Shown here: positions 26,460-34,644 of the stretch, one piece after another
Numbering within the stretch: the first letter of the stretch is position 1
How the letters are laid out: every line of letters begins with the position of its first letter
Origin: Stutzerimonas stutzeri
Lineage (GTDB): Bacteria > Pseudomonadota > Gammaproteobacteria > Pseudomonadales > Pseudomonadaceae
Length of the DNA: 64,000 nucleotides
NCBI RefSeq assembly: GCF_002890915.1
Contig: NZ_POUT01000012.1
Location: 44,093-108,092 of the forward strand
Direction of reading: 5' to 3'
Program-made: the position numbers and the translations under genes
Notes under the pieces: model-generated
What the model saw: only the letters and a program-made list of their open reading frames with translations
Databases searched by the model: none
Told to the model about the DNA's origin: nothing

Positions 26460-27166
26460 TGCGCTTCGCCAAGCCGCTGGAACGGGGGCGCCTGGTGCGG
26501 CGCTACAAGCGCTTTCTCGCCGATATCGTCACCGAGCAAGGCGAGGAGCTGTGCATCCACTGCCCCAACACCGGCTCGATGCTCAACTGCATGGGCGAGG
26601 GCGCGCAGGTCTGGTTCCAGCGCAGCAACGATCCCAAGCGCAAGTTGCCCGGAACCTGGGAGCTGGTGGAGACGCCGCAGGGACGGTTGGCCTGCGTGAA
26701 CACCGCGCGCGCCAACCCGTTGGTGGAGGAGGCGCTGCTGAGCGGCTCGATAGCCGAGCTGGCCGGTTTCACCACGCTCAAGCGCGAAGTGGCCTATGGC
26801 CTGGAGAACAGCCGGGTGGATTTTCGCCTCGACTATGCCGGCGGCGCGGCCTTCGTCGAGGTCAAGAGTGTCACCCTCGGCTTCGCCGATAGCGCGGTGG
26901 CGGCCTTCCCCGATGCGGTGACCGCACGGGGCGCGCGGCATCTGCGCGAGCTGGCGGCGCTGGCGCGTAGCGGTACGCGCGCGGTGCAGCTGTATTGCGT
27001 GAATCTTTCCGGCATCGAGGCGGTGCGCCCGGCCAGCGAGATCGACCCGCTCTACGCCGCGGCATTGCACGATGCGCGGGCGGCCGGCGTGGAAGTGCTG
27101 GCCTATGCCGCCGAGTTGTCGCTGGAGGAAATCCGGCTGAACCGCCCGTTGCCGGTGCTCCTCTGA
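26459..27166 (+). CDS. sfsA: Sugar fermentation stimulation protein SfsA
   Basis: The 235-residue product has the SfsA family pattern: ERGRLVRRYKRFLADI, HCPNTGSMLNC, KLPGTWELVE, the nuclease-like VDFRLDY...FVEVKSVTL (E-V-K), FPDAVTARGARHLREL. E. coli SfsA was named for effects on maltose metabolism and binds DNA; its real role is unclear, and the nuclease-like core hints at an enzyme. ATG 26459 overlaps the preceding stop (TGATG), so it is translationally coupled to the aminotransferase. Confidence 0.92.
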   Translation: MRFAKPLERGRLVRRYKRFLADIVTEQGEELCIHCPNTGSMLNCMGEGAQVWFQRSNDPKRKLPGTWELVETPQGRLACVNTARANPLVEEALLSGSIAELAGFTTLKREVAYGLENSRVDFRLDYAGGAAFVEVKSVTLGFADSAVAAFPDAVTARGARHLRELAALARSGTRAVQLYCVNLSGIEAVRPASEIDPLYAAALHDARAAGVEVLAYAAELSLEEIRLNRPLPVLL

Positions 27167-27447
27167 GCGAAGCATGTCTCACTCGGGGAAAAAATTCTCC
27201 TGATGCGTCTGTTTTGGGGAACAAAGTGCGATCTGTCTGGCCTCAACGTGGCTGGAAAAAAACATCCCCGAGCGTGCCGGCGGGCTCTGTTCCGCCGCTT
27301 GGCGCGGTGTCGACGAGTGAACAGGCGGGCTCGGTGACGTGCCCGGCGGTGCGGTGAGTGGTTGCTGATGCGGCTCCCGGATACCTGCTGGCAGACTAAT
27401 TCCGGGCGATCGCCTCACGCGCGGAGCCCTCGATGAGGCTACAAAGA
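27167..27447. other. Intergenic region sfsA-rfbD
   Basis: About 280 bp with no gene. CTCGGGG (27181-27187) and CCCCGAG about 80 bp later are inverse, but there is no compact terminator. Base composition is less even than in the neighbours, with short A-runs near 27190 and 27255. Confidence 0.4.
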
Positions 27448-28368
27448 ATGCGAATCCTCGTAAGCGGTGCGGGCGGTCAGGTCGGCCGCGAAGTGGTCGA
27501 ACGGGCTGCCGGCTTCGGCCTGGACGCGCTGGCGGCGACCCGAGAACAGCTGGATATCTCCTGCTGCGAGCAGGTCGCCGAAATGATGCGCCAGCGGCCG
27601 GGGCTGATCATCAATGCCGCCGCCTATACCCATGTCGACAACGCCGAGACCCACGCCGCGCAGGCCTATGCGGTCAACCGCGATGGTGCGCGCAACCTGG
27701 CCGAGGCGGCGGCGCGCGCCGGCATCCCGCTGCTGCACATCTCTACCGATTACGTGTTCTCCGGGGCGGCCGGCGTACCCTATCGCGAGACCGACGCCAC
27801 CGGCCCGACCGGCGTCTACGGCGCCAGCAAACTGGCCGGTGAGGACGCGATTCGCGACTGCCTGGACGCGCACCTGATCCTGCGTACCAGCTGGGTGTAT
27901 GGCGTGTACGGGCATAATTTCGTCAAGACCATGCTGCGTCTGGGGCGCCAGCGCGATGCGCTCGGCGTGGTGAGCGACCAGTTCGGTTGCCCGACCCAGG
28001 CCGGGAGCATCGCCACGGTGCTGCTGACACTGGCCAGCCGCTATGCCCGCGACGGCCGCCTCGACTGGGGGCTGTATCACTACAGTGGCAGCCCGTCGTG
28101 TTCCTGGTACGACTTCGCGGTGGAGATCTTCCGCCAGGGCGAGGCCATGGGGCTGCTGGACAGGCAACCGCAGGTCTCGCCGATCCTGACCTCGCAGTAT
28201 CCGACGCCGGCCCGGCGCCCGGCCTGGTCGGTACTCGACTGCAGCCGTTTCCAGGCGACGTTCGGCCTGGAACCACGGCCTTGGCGGGACGATCTCGCCG
28301 AGGTGCTCGCCGCGCTCGGTGGGCAGGTGTCGCCCCAGGCCACCCCGGGACGGTTCTTCAACGCCTGA
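27448..28368 (+). CDS. rfbD: dTDP-4-dehydrorhamnose reductase (RfbD/RmlD family)
   Basis: RmlD reduces dTDP-4-keto-L-rhamnose to dTDP-L-rhamnose with NAD(P)H. The 306-residue product is an extended SDR: VSGAGGQVGREVV (Rossmann glycine motif), INAAAYTHVDNAE, STDYVFSG, the catalytic YGASKLAGE (YxxxK), RTSWVYG. ATG 27448 gives the family N-terminus MRILVSGAGGQVG; ATG 27433 would add five residues and has GGAG at a good distance. No other rhamnose gene (rmlA, B, C) is nearby, so it is isolated from its pathway here. Confidence 0.88.
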   Translation: MRILVSGAGGQVGREVVERAAGFGLDALAATREQLDISCCEQVAEMMRQRPGLIINAAAYTHVDNAETHAAQAYAVNRDGARNLAEAAARAGIPLLHISTDYVFSGAAGVPYRETDATGPTGVYGASKLAGEDAIRDCLDAHLILRTSWVYGVYGHNFVKTMLRLGRQRDALGVVSDQFGCPTQAGSIATVLLTLASRYARDGRLDWGLYHYSGSPSCSWYDFAVEIFRQGEAMGLLDRQPQVSPILTSQYPTPARRPAWSVLDCSRFQATFGLEPRPWRDDLAEVLAALGGQVSPQATPGRFFNA

Positions 28369-28437
28369 GTCGCGCGCCGGCCGTTCAGGTCTGCGCTGCC
28401 GTGCGCAGCCCGGTTTGCCGGTGTATTCTTGCGCCCC

Positions 28438-28461
28438 CGTGCGCGCCGTGCGCGCCGTGCG
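28438..28461. repeat. Short 9-bp direct repeat CGTGCGCGC x2.7
   Basis: CGTGCGCGC occurs twice in tandem followed by CGTGCG, 38 bp before the AEC transporter start. It is too short to interpret; possibly replication slippage in GC-rich DNA. Confidence 0.6.
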
Positions 28462-28498
28462 GGTAGGCACGGGGTCGGCATTCGGGAGGGCAGGCGGC

Positions 28499-29395
28499 AT
28501 GGTGGTGGTTCAGGCGATCCTGCCGATCTTCGGTCTGATCATGCTCGGCTATCTGCTCGGCTGGCGACAATGGCTGACCGGCGAAGGCACGGTCGGCCTG
28601 GCCAACGTGACCTTCAAGCTGTTCATGCCGGCGGTGCTGTTCACCGGCATCGCCCGCGCCGAGCTGAGCGACGGCATGTCGCCGATGCTCCTGCTGGCCT
28701 ACTTCGGGCCGGTGCTGCTGGTCTTCGTGCTGGTCAACCTGGTCGCCCAGCGTCTGCGTGGCCGGGTGACGCCGCTGGGCCTGGCCGCCGCCTATTCGAA
28801 CAACGTGCTGGTCGGCATTCCGCTGGTGGCAACGCTGCTGGGGGCGCAGAGCCTGGTCTACGTGTTCGCCATCCTGGTCTTCCACAGCCTGGTGCTGTTC
28901 TCGCTGCAGAGTTTCTATGCGGCCTTCGGCGCTGCCGACAAGGTCAGCGTGCCGGCGTTGCTGAAGAACCTGGCCAACCCGCTGATCGTCGGCCTGCTGC
29001 TCGGTGCACTGCTCAACCTGTCCGGCGTCCAGCTGCCGGAGCCGTTCTGGCGCCTGGCCGGTTGGCTGGCGCAGGCGGCGCTGCCTTGCGCATTGCTGCT
29101 GCTGGGCGTCAGCCTGTCGCGCTATCGGCTGCGGCCCGGTGGCGTGGTGCTGGCGCTGACCGTGGTCAAGCTCGGGCTGTTTCCGCTGCTGGTCTGGTGG
29201 TTCAGCGGCTGGTTGCCGGGGCTCAGCCACGCGGCCCGTAGCGTGCTGGTGCTGCTCGCGGCCTGCCCCAGCGGGGTGAACGTGCTGGCGTTCGTCAGGC
29301 ATCCCGACGATACCCGGCCGGTCAGTTCGACGGTATTTCTCTCCACCGTGCTGGCCGCTGTCAGCTTGCCGCTGTGGATGCTGTTGATCGGCTGA
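28499..29395 (+). CDS. AEC (auxin efflux carrier) family transporter
   Basis: The 298-residue membrane protein has about ten membrane segments with the AEC family pattern: an N-terminal half (ILPIFGLIMLGYLLG, NVTFKLFMPAVLFTGIA), SNNVLVGIPL in the middle, and a C-terminal half with LANPLIVGLLLGALL and LPCALLLLGVSLS. Bacterial members move organic acids such as malate or malonate; the substrate here is unknown. ATG 28499 is preceded by GGAGGG (28485-28490). Confidence 0.88.
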   Translation: MVVVQAILPIFGLIMLGYLLGWRQWLTGEGTVGLANVTFKLFMPAVLFTGIARAELSDGMSPMLLLAYFGPVLLVFVLVNLVAQRLRGRVTPLGLAAAYSNNVLVGIPLVATLLGAQSLVYVFAILVFHSLVLFSLQSFYAAFGAADKVSVPALLKNLANPLIVGLLLGALLNLSGVQLPEPFWRLAGWLAQAALPCALLLLGVSLSRYRLRPGGVVLALTVVKLGLFPLLVWWFSGWLPGLSHAARSVLVLLAACPSGVNVLAFVRHPDDTRPVSSTVFLSTVLAAVSLPLWMLLIG

Positions 29396-29488
29396 TGTGC
29401 CTGGCGGATGCGCCGTCCGGGCGGGACGAACGCCGCCGGGGGGCGGCTGTCACAAAATCACAGCCTTGGGAAAACGGGAGAGAGCAGC

Positions 29489-29575
29489 ATGCTGAAATTT
29501 ATCGGCGGAACCGCTGGCGTCATCTTCATCATCGGCCTAATCGTGGTGATCGGCATCTTCAAGCTGCTGTTCTGA
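29489..29575 (+). CDS. 28-residue single-pass membrane peptide
   Basis: ATG 29489 with GGGAG (29476-29480, 8-nt spacing) opens a 28-codon frame ending TGA 29575. The peptide begins MLKFIGGTAG, continues as one uninterrupted hydrophobic helix (VIFIIGLIVVIGIF) and ends KLLF, giving a typical small bitopic membrane protein with Lys on both sides. It follows the AEC gene by 93 bp and faces the VC0807-family gene tail to tail. I recall similar tiny hydrophobic ORFs in pseudomonads but no assigned function. Regulator of a neighbouring transporter or a membrane-stress peptide are guesses. Confidence 0.6.
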   Translation: MLKFIGGTAGVIFIIGLIVVIGIFKLLF

Positions 29576-29626
29576 GCGGGCAGGGCAACGCATCCGGCCG
29601 GCCGGCGGCCACCCGATTTCCAGCCG

Positions 29627-30388
29627 TCATTCCCCGGTTTTGCGCTCGTGCGCGGGGGTCGCCATGATGTCCTCCAGGCGCAGGCCGGTCAGGCCGTGGA
29701 TGGTGCGCCAGAGGTAGAAGAAGATCGCCATCATCATCAACATGCTGGGGATGGCGATCATCGGATAGCTGAGCAGGTTCATGCGGCCCAGTTCGGCATT
29801 GAAGGCCTCGCTGCCGGCGGGGCTGTTGACGATCCACTTGGCCAGTACGTAGTTCATGAACGAGGAGAAGAAGAAGGTACCGCTGAGCAGGTAGGTCGCC
29901 CGCGACAGGCGTGTCTCGAAATGCTCGACCTGGCCGTTGCGCTCCAGTTGTTCGTGGATCTTGTCGACGTTGAGCACCTTCGGGTTGTAGAGCAGGGTAC
30001 GGATCAGCGGGTAGCGGGTGCGCGTCGAGGCGAGCACGGCGATGCCGATGATCCCCGGTACCGCCGCTTCCTTGATCGCCAGCCACTGGGTATCCAGATG
30101 CAACAGGCCAATGCCGCCGGTGAGCAGGACGCTGATCAGCCCGAGCAGGGCGATCCAGTTGAACTTGCGGTACTTGGCCAGTTCCCACAGGCCCCAGCCC
30201 AGCGGGAAGGCCAGGGCCAGCAGCAGGGCGCCGTCGGCCCCCAGGCGCTGCTCGCCACTGAGCTTCATCAGGATCAGCGAGGGAATCAGGATACTTACGG
30301 CAAGATCGATCAGCGGGCGTGGTTTGTGTTCGGCGTGGGTATGGGCAGCTTCGGTCATGTCATCGGTTTGGCTTTGAGAGGGCTGCAT
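29627..30388 (-). CDS. VC0807 family membrane protein
   Basis: The 253-residue product has about six membrane segments (e.g. LAVSILIPSLILMKL, ALLLALAFPLGWGLWEL, WIALLGLISVLLTGGIGLL, and two near the C-terminus) with a cytosolic middle region containing NPKVLNVDKIHEQLE. It resembles the VC0807 family (intracellular-septation-protein-A-like fold), function unknown. The start may be ATG 30388 or ATG 30358 (MTEAAHTHAEHKP); neither has a convincing ribosome-binding site. It is followed closely by the convergent 28-residue peptide gene. Confidence 0.75.
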   Translation of the reverse strand: MQPSQSQTDDMTEAAHTHAEHKPRPLIDLAVSILIPSLILMKLSGEQRLGADGALLLALAFPLGWGLWELAKYRKFNWIALLGLISVLLTGGIGLLHLDTQWLAIKEAAVPGIIGIAVLASTRTRYPLIRTLLYNPKVLNVDKIHEQLERNGQVEHFETRLSRATYLLSGTFFFSSFMNYVLAKWIVNSPAGSEAFNAELGRMNLLSYPMIAIPSMLMMMAIFFYLWRTIHGLTGLRLEDIMATPAHERKTGE

Positions 30389-30469
30389 GATCGCCCGTGT
30401 GCGGCATCTTCGCCATAGGCAGTTCGTCGGGATGAGCGCTCGGCAGGCTTCCGGCCGGTTGGCGTGGCC

Positions 30470-31402
30470 TCAACTGCGCCTGGCCGCCCACTGACCATAC
30501 TCGAATACCGCGACCACCAGCATCGCCAGCGCAAAGGGCAGCAGCAAGTAGAAGCCGCGGAACACGATCAGCGCGGCCAGCACATCGACGGTCGGCACCT
30601 CCGGCAGGGCGGCGAGGAAAGTCACCTCCAGCACGCCCAGGCCACCGGGGGCATGCGAGAGCAGCGCCAGCGTGAAGGAGACGAGGAACACGCCGAGCAC
30701 CGTCAGGTAGCCGGGATGGTGCCCGGCCGGCAAGGCAAAATGGATGATCGCCGCGGCGCAGAGCAATTCCAGCGGGCCGGCGAGCAGCTGCCGGGCGACG
30801 ATCGCCAGACGCGGATAGGCGATGTGCCATTGGCCCAGGCGCCAGGCCGGCAGCTGGCGCCAGGCACCGAATGCGTACAGGCCGATGAGCGCAAGCAGCG
30901 TCGTGCCGATCATGGCGGAGAGCCAGGGCGGGGCATCGACCAGCTGCGCCAGCAACTGCGGTTGCAGAAGCAGCACGAGGCTGGCGGCCAGCAGGGTGCC
31001 GAGGGCGAAGGTCAGCGAGCAGAAGATGATGAGAATGCCGATTTCCTGCGGCGTCAGCCCCTTGCTGCGATACGCCCGGTAACGCACCAGCGCGCCGGAG
31101 AACACCGAGGCGCCGATATTGTGCGCCAGGGCATAGGTGGTGAACGAGCACAGCGCGATGAACCACCAGGACATCGACTTGCCCAGGTGCGCCATCGCGA
31201 TGCGGTCGTACCAGGCCAGGGCGGTATAGGCACCGAGCGCGGCCAGTCCGGCCAGCAGCCAGTGAGCAGTGCCGATGGCCCGCAGGCTGTCGGCCAGCTC
31301 GGCAAGGGAGATGTTGCGCACCTCCTGATACAGCAGATAACCGGACAGCAGCACTGCCGTGGCCCCGACCAGGGTCCAGGCGACATCGCTCCTTTTCATC
31401 AT
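30470..31402 (-). CDS. Lysylphosphatidylglycerol synthase-type transmembrane protein (UPF0104 flippase domain alone)
   Basis: The 310-residue product contains eight or so membrane segments of the MprF/AglD-type flippase domain: YDRIAMAHLGKSMSWWFIALCSF, AHNIGASVFSGALVRYRAYRSKGLT, the family signature LLSHAPGGLGVLE, and FRGFYLLLPF at the C-terminus. There is no lysyl-transferase domain, so it is a stand-alone lipid-translocase-like protein, substrate unknown. ATG 31402 is preferred to longer forms because AAGGAG lies 6 nt upstream. Confidence 0.85.
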   Translation of the reverse strand: MMKRSDVAWTLVGATAVLLSGYLLYQEVRNISLAELADSLRAIGTAHWLLAGLAALGAYTALAWYDRIAMAHLGKSMSWWFIALCSFTTYALAHNIGASVFSGALVRYRAYRSKGLTPQEIGILIIFCSLTFALGTLLAASLVLLLQPQLLAQLVDAPPWLSAMIGTTLLALIGLYAFGAWRQLPAWRLGQWHIAYPRLAIVARQLLAGPLELLCAAAIIHFALPAGHHPGYLTVLGVFLVSFTLALLSHAPGGLGVLEVTFLAALPEVPTVDVLAALIVFRGFYLLLPFALAMLVVAVFEYGQWAARRS

Positions 31403-31721
31403 CCACGGCTCCTTGCTTGGGCTGGGTTTGTTGCAGCGCCTGTGCGGGCGCTGCAACCACGGGCGAGCCACAGCCAGGCTGAAAACCTCCGCATGTTTCG
31501 GGCTGTACAGATAATCGGCAGCGGGCGGGCGATTTTGTTCAGTTTCGGGCCTGGCCAGCAGGCCCTCCGGTCATGCACGGAACCCCATGGTCCTGGCTGT
31601 GCTGGGGCGCAGGCGGGATCCGGGAAGGGCAGCGGCGTATGCGGGGCAGTGCTGAGGACCAGGGCGACGAGAAACCGCTACCAGCCGGTGCTACCGCACG
31701 CTGCGCCGAGGCCCCGGCGGA
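31403..31721. other. Intergenic region between the flippase gene and retS
   Basis: About 320 bp. I see no gene, repeat or compact terminator. It must contain the promoter of the minus-strand flippase gene and the 3' untranslated region of retS. Confidence 0.4.
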
Positions 31722-34571
31722 TCAATCGACGCTCTCGGCCTGCTTGATCCGTACCCAATGGTCGATCAGCTCGCGCAACTGCGACAGCTCGACCGGCTTG
31801 GCCATGTGCCCGTCCATGCCGGCCTCGCGCGCGCGTTCGCGGTGCTCGCTGAGGATGTGAGCGGTCAGCGCCACCACCGGGGTCCGCGGGCGGGCCGTCG
31901 CCGCTTCCCACTCGCGCAGCTGGCGGGTGGCATGGAAGCCGTCGAGGACCGGCATCTCGCAGTCCATCAGCACCAGGTCGTAGGGCTTGGTCTTGATCGC
32001 CGCCAGCGCCTCTTCGCCGTTGCTGGCGGTGTCCGGCTGCAGGTTCAGCTTGTTCAGCATGCCGCGGATGACCTTGGTCGAAATGCTGTTGTCCTCGGCC
32101 ACCAGGATACGGAAGTCATCCGGAATCTCCTGCGTCGCCAGCGGCTGCGGTGCGGCCGCCGGGCGCGGCTGCAGACCCTGCTGCCGGTGGGCCATCTCGT
32201 CGGCGAGCGTGGTCTTGAGCGTATAGCCGGCCACCGGTTTGGCGAGGATGCGCTTGATGCCGGCGTTGCGCGCGATGATCTTGCTCGGCGCGCTGCTCAT
32301 GCCGGTCAGCATGATCAGCAGGATGTCGTGGTTGAGGCTGAAATCTTCCTTGATCTTGCTCGCCAGCTGCATGCCGGTCATGCCCGGCATGTCCTGGTCG
32401 AGCAGGACGACGTCGAAATATTCCTTGAGGTGGGCCTTGGTCCTGAGCAATGCCAGCGCCTCCTTGCCGGAGGCCACGGCGCTGACCTCCAGCCCCCAGC
32501 CGCTGCACTGCTGGACCAGCACCTTGCGGCAGGTGTCGTTGTCGTCGACGATCAAGAGCCGGGTGCCCTGCAGTGGGCCGTCCAGGTCGGGATTGTGCTG
32601 CGCCAGGCCCTCGCTGGCCAGCGGCAGGCTGATCCACAGGGTGTTGCCCTGGGTCGCGCCGGTCTGGATGCCGAAGTCGCCGTCCATCAGCTGCACCAGC
32701 TGGCGGGCGATGATCAGGCCCAGGCGCCCGCCGTGGCGCGTGGCGGCGAGGAAGTCATGGCTGTCCACCGCGGCGTTGAGCAGCGCATCGCGCTCGTAGG
32801 CCTCCAGCGGCCGTCCGCTGTCCTGCACGGTGATGCGCAGGCGCGGGTTGTCCAACGGGCCATCGACGGCAGCGATCAGCAGCACCTCGCCTTCGTCGGT
32901 CTGCTTGAAGGCGTTTTCCAGCAGATTGAGCAGCGCCTGGCGCAAGCGCGTCGGGTCGCCGGCGACCACCTGCGGCAGCTGCGGCTGGATGAAGCTGATC
33001 AGCTCGACCTTCTGCTGCTCGGCCTTGGCGCGGAAGATGCCGAGGCAGTCCTCGATCAGCGCATTGAGATCGAACTGCACGTCGTCGAGCTCGATCTGTC
33101 CCGACTCCAGCTTGGAGATATCGAGAATCTCGTTGATCAGGTTGAGCAGCTCGTTGCCGGAACTGTGGATGGTCTGCACGTAGTCGCGCTGCTTGGCCGA
33201 CAACGAAGTGCCGAGTAGCAGTTCGCTCATGCCCAGTACGCCGTTCATGGGGGTGCGCAGCTCGTGACTGATCTTCGACAGGAAGTCGGCCTTGGTCTTC
33301 AGTTCGGCGCTGCTCACCGCTTCGGCGGTGTACTGGGTACGGCTGTCGGACTGCAGCTGGCGCTGGCGCTCGAGCAGGGCGAAGCTGAGCATCAGGCCAC
33401 CAAGGGTCGCCAGGCTGAACAGCCCGCCGGTCAGCCAGCCCGGGTCGAGCTGGTCGAAGCCGAGCAGCATGGGCATGAAGAACACCATGCCGGCATTGAA
33501 CAGCGTCAGCCCGGCGCCGACCAGACGTGCCGGCCGATAACCGTGCCGCCAGTGGCAGAGGGCGACGAGCAGGGCGCTGAACGCCGTCAGCAGTACCAGC
33601 GAGTAGATCAGCCAGCTGTACCACAACCACTGGCCGAGCAGGACGCTGCCAGCCAGTGCCAGCGCCAGGTTGAATTCGATACCCAGCAGCCAGGTGAGCC
33701 AGGTGTGCCGGCGGTGGTGGAAGAAGCCCAGGGTGAAGCCGAGCAAGGCCATGCTGGCGCCCAGCGCCGACAGGTCGGCGATCAGCGGCTGGCTGTAGGT
33801 CAGCCCGGGAATCCATACCGCCAGTACGCCGAGATTGGCCATTGCGCAGCTCAGCAGCGAACCGTGCAGCAGGCTCAGCCAGATGTGGGTGTAGCTGAGG
33901 GTGTAGGCGAAGCGCAGCAGGTTGTAGACCATCAGCAGGGCCAGCGCACCGAACAGCGCGCCGAAGAGGTAGGCGGGCTTGGTCTGGCTGACCAGCCCAC
34001 TGTCGTCGATGGTCTTGAACCAGGTCATCATCGGATGGTTGGACTGCAGGCGGATGTAGGCTTCCCGCGGCTGCCCGTCGTTGGGCAGGCTGAACAGGTA
34101 GGCCCGGTTGGGCAGGGGGCGTGTACTCAGCGGGCGCTGCTCGCCGGTCGCGGTGTGCTGCACCAGCTGGCCGCCATGCAGCAGGTAGAAGTCGAGATAC
34201 TGCACCCGCGGGGCGAACAGCCAGAGCCACTTGGGCTTGGTCAGAGGCGGCAGGCTGACCTGCAGCCAGACGGCCCGGTCGCTGGGCGGAGCGCTGTAGG
34301 CGAGTTTTTCCAGGCGCTGGAACAGCGAGCGCTGGGCCAGCACTTCATCGAGGGTCAGGCGGCCGGACTGGTCGATCAGCATCCGCCAGTTCTGCGGAGC
34401 GGAATCGGCTTCGGCGAGCGGGGCGATGGGCGGCGACGATTGGCCAACGGACGCCTGGGCCGACAGCGGGATCAGGTTGATCAGCAGCAGGCCGAAGATG
34501 AAAGCTATGGCGATCCGGAGCCGACCCACGAGAGAAGTCCGTTCAAGTGTGTGACGGCGGATTATAGCCAT
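31722..34571 (-). CDS. retS: RetS hybrid sensor histidine kinase
   Basis: RetS restrains the GacS/GacA-Rsm pathway by binding GacS and so favours acute-type over biofilm-type behaviour in P. aeruginosa. The 949-residue product (942 there) has a signal/anchor segment, a periplasmic 7TMR-DISMED2 domain (about 55-190), a 7TM block (about 200-402), a HisKA region with His436 (KADFLSKISHELRTPMNGVLG), a CA domain and two receiver domains (VVLLDQDMPGM and DLVLMDCEMPVLDG). The CA glycine boxes are degenerate (DSGRPL, GGRLGL). It lies directly downstream of purD, the same neighbour as in P. aeruginosa. ATG 34571 is chosen by length. Confidence 0.92.
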   Translation of the reverse strand: MAIIRRHTLERTSLVGRLRIAIAFIFGLLLINLIPLSAQASVGQSSPPIAPLAEADSAPQNWRMLIDQSGRLTLDEVLAQRSLFQRLEKLAYSAPPSDRAVWLQVSLPPLTKPKWLWLFAPRVQYLDFYLLHGGQLVQHTATGEQRPLSTRPLPNRAYLFSLPNDGQPREAYIRLQSNHPMMTWFKTIDDSGLVSQTKPAYLFGALFGALALLMVYNLLRFAYTLSYTHIWLSLLHGSLLSCAMANLGVLAVWIPGLTYSQPLIADLSALGASMALLGFTLGFFHHRRHTWLTWLLGIEFNLALALAGSVLLGQWLWYSWLIYSLVLLTAFSALLVALCHWRHGYRPARLVGAGLTLFNAGMVFFMPMLLGFDQLDPGWLTGGLFSLATLGGLMLSFALLERQRQLQSDSRTQYTAEAVSSAELKTKADFLSKISHELRTPMNGVLGMSELLLGTSLSAKQRDYVQTIHSSGNELLNLINEILDISKLESGQIELDDVQFDLNALIEDCLGIFRAKAEQQKVELISFIQPQLPQVVAGDPTRLRQALLNLLENAFKQTDEGEVLLIAAVDGPLDNPRLRITVQDSGRPLEAYERDALLNAAVDSHDFLAATRHGGRLGLIIARQLVQLMDGDFGIQTGATQGNTLWISLPLASEGLAQHNPDLDGPLQGTRLLIVDDNDTCRKVLVQQCSGWGLEVSAVASGKEALALLRTKAHLKEYFDVVLLDQDMPGMTGMQLASKIKEDFSLNHDILLIMLTGMSSAPSKIIARNAGIKRILAKPVAGYTLKTTLADEMAHRQQGLQPRPAAAPQPLATQEIPDDFRILVAEDNSISTKVIRGMLNKLNLQPDTASNGEEALAAIKTKPYDLVLMDCEMPVLDGFHATRQLREWEAATARPRTPVVALTAHILSEHRERAREAGMDGHMAKPVELSQLRELIDHWVRIKQAESVD

Positions 34572-34644
34572 GCCACCGCCGGGCTGTAATGCGTGCCGCG
34601 GCGATAAAACTTGCCGCCGCACGCATTCCTGACACGGCCTGTGG

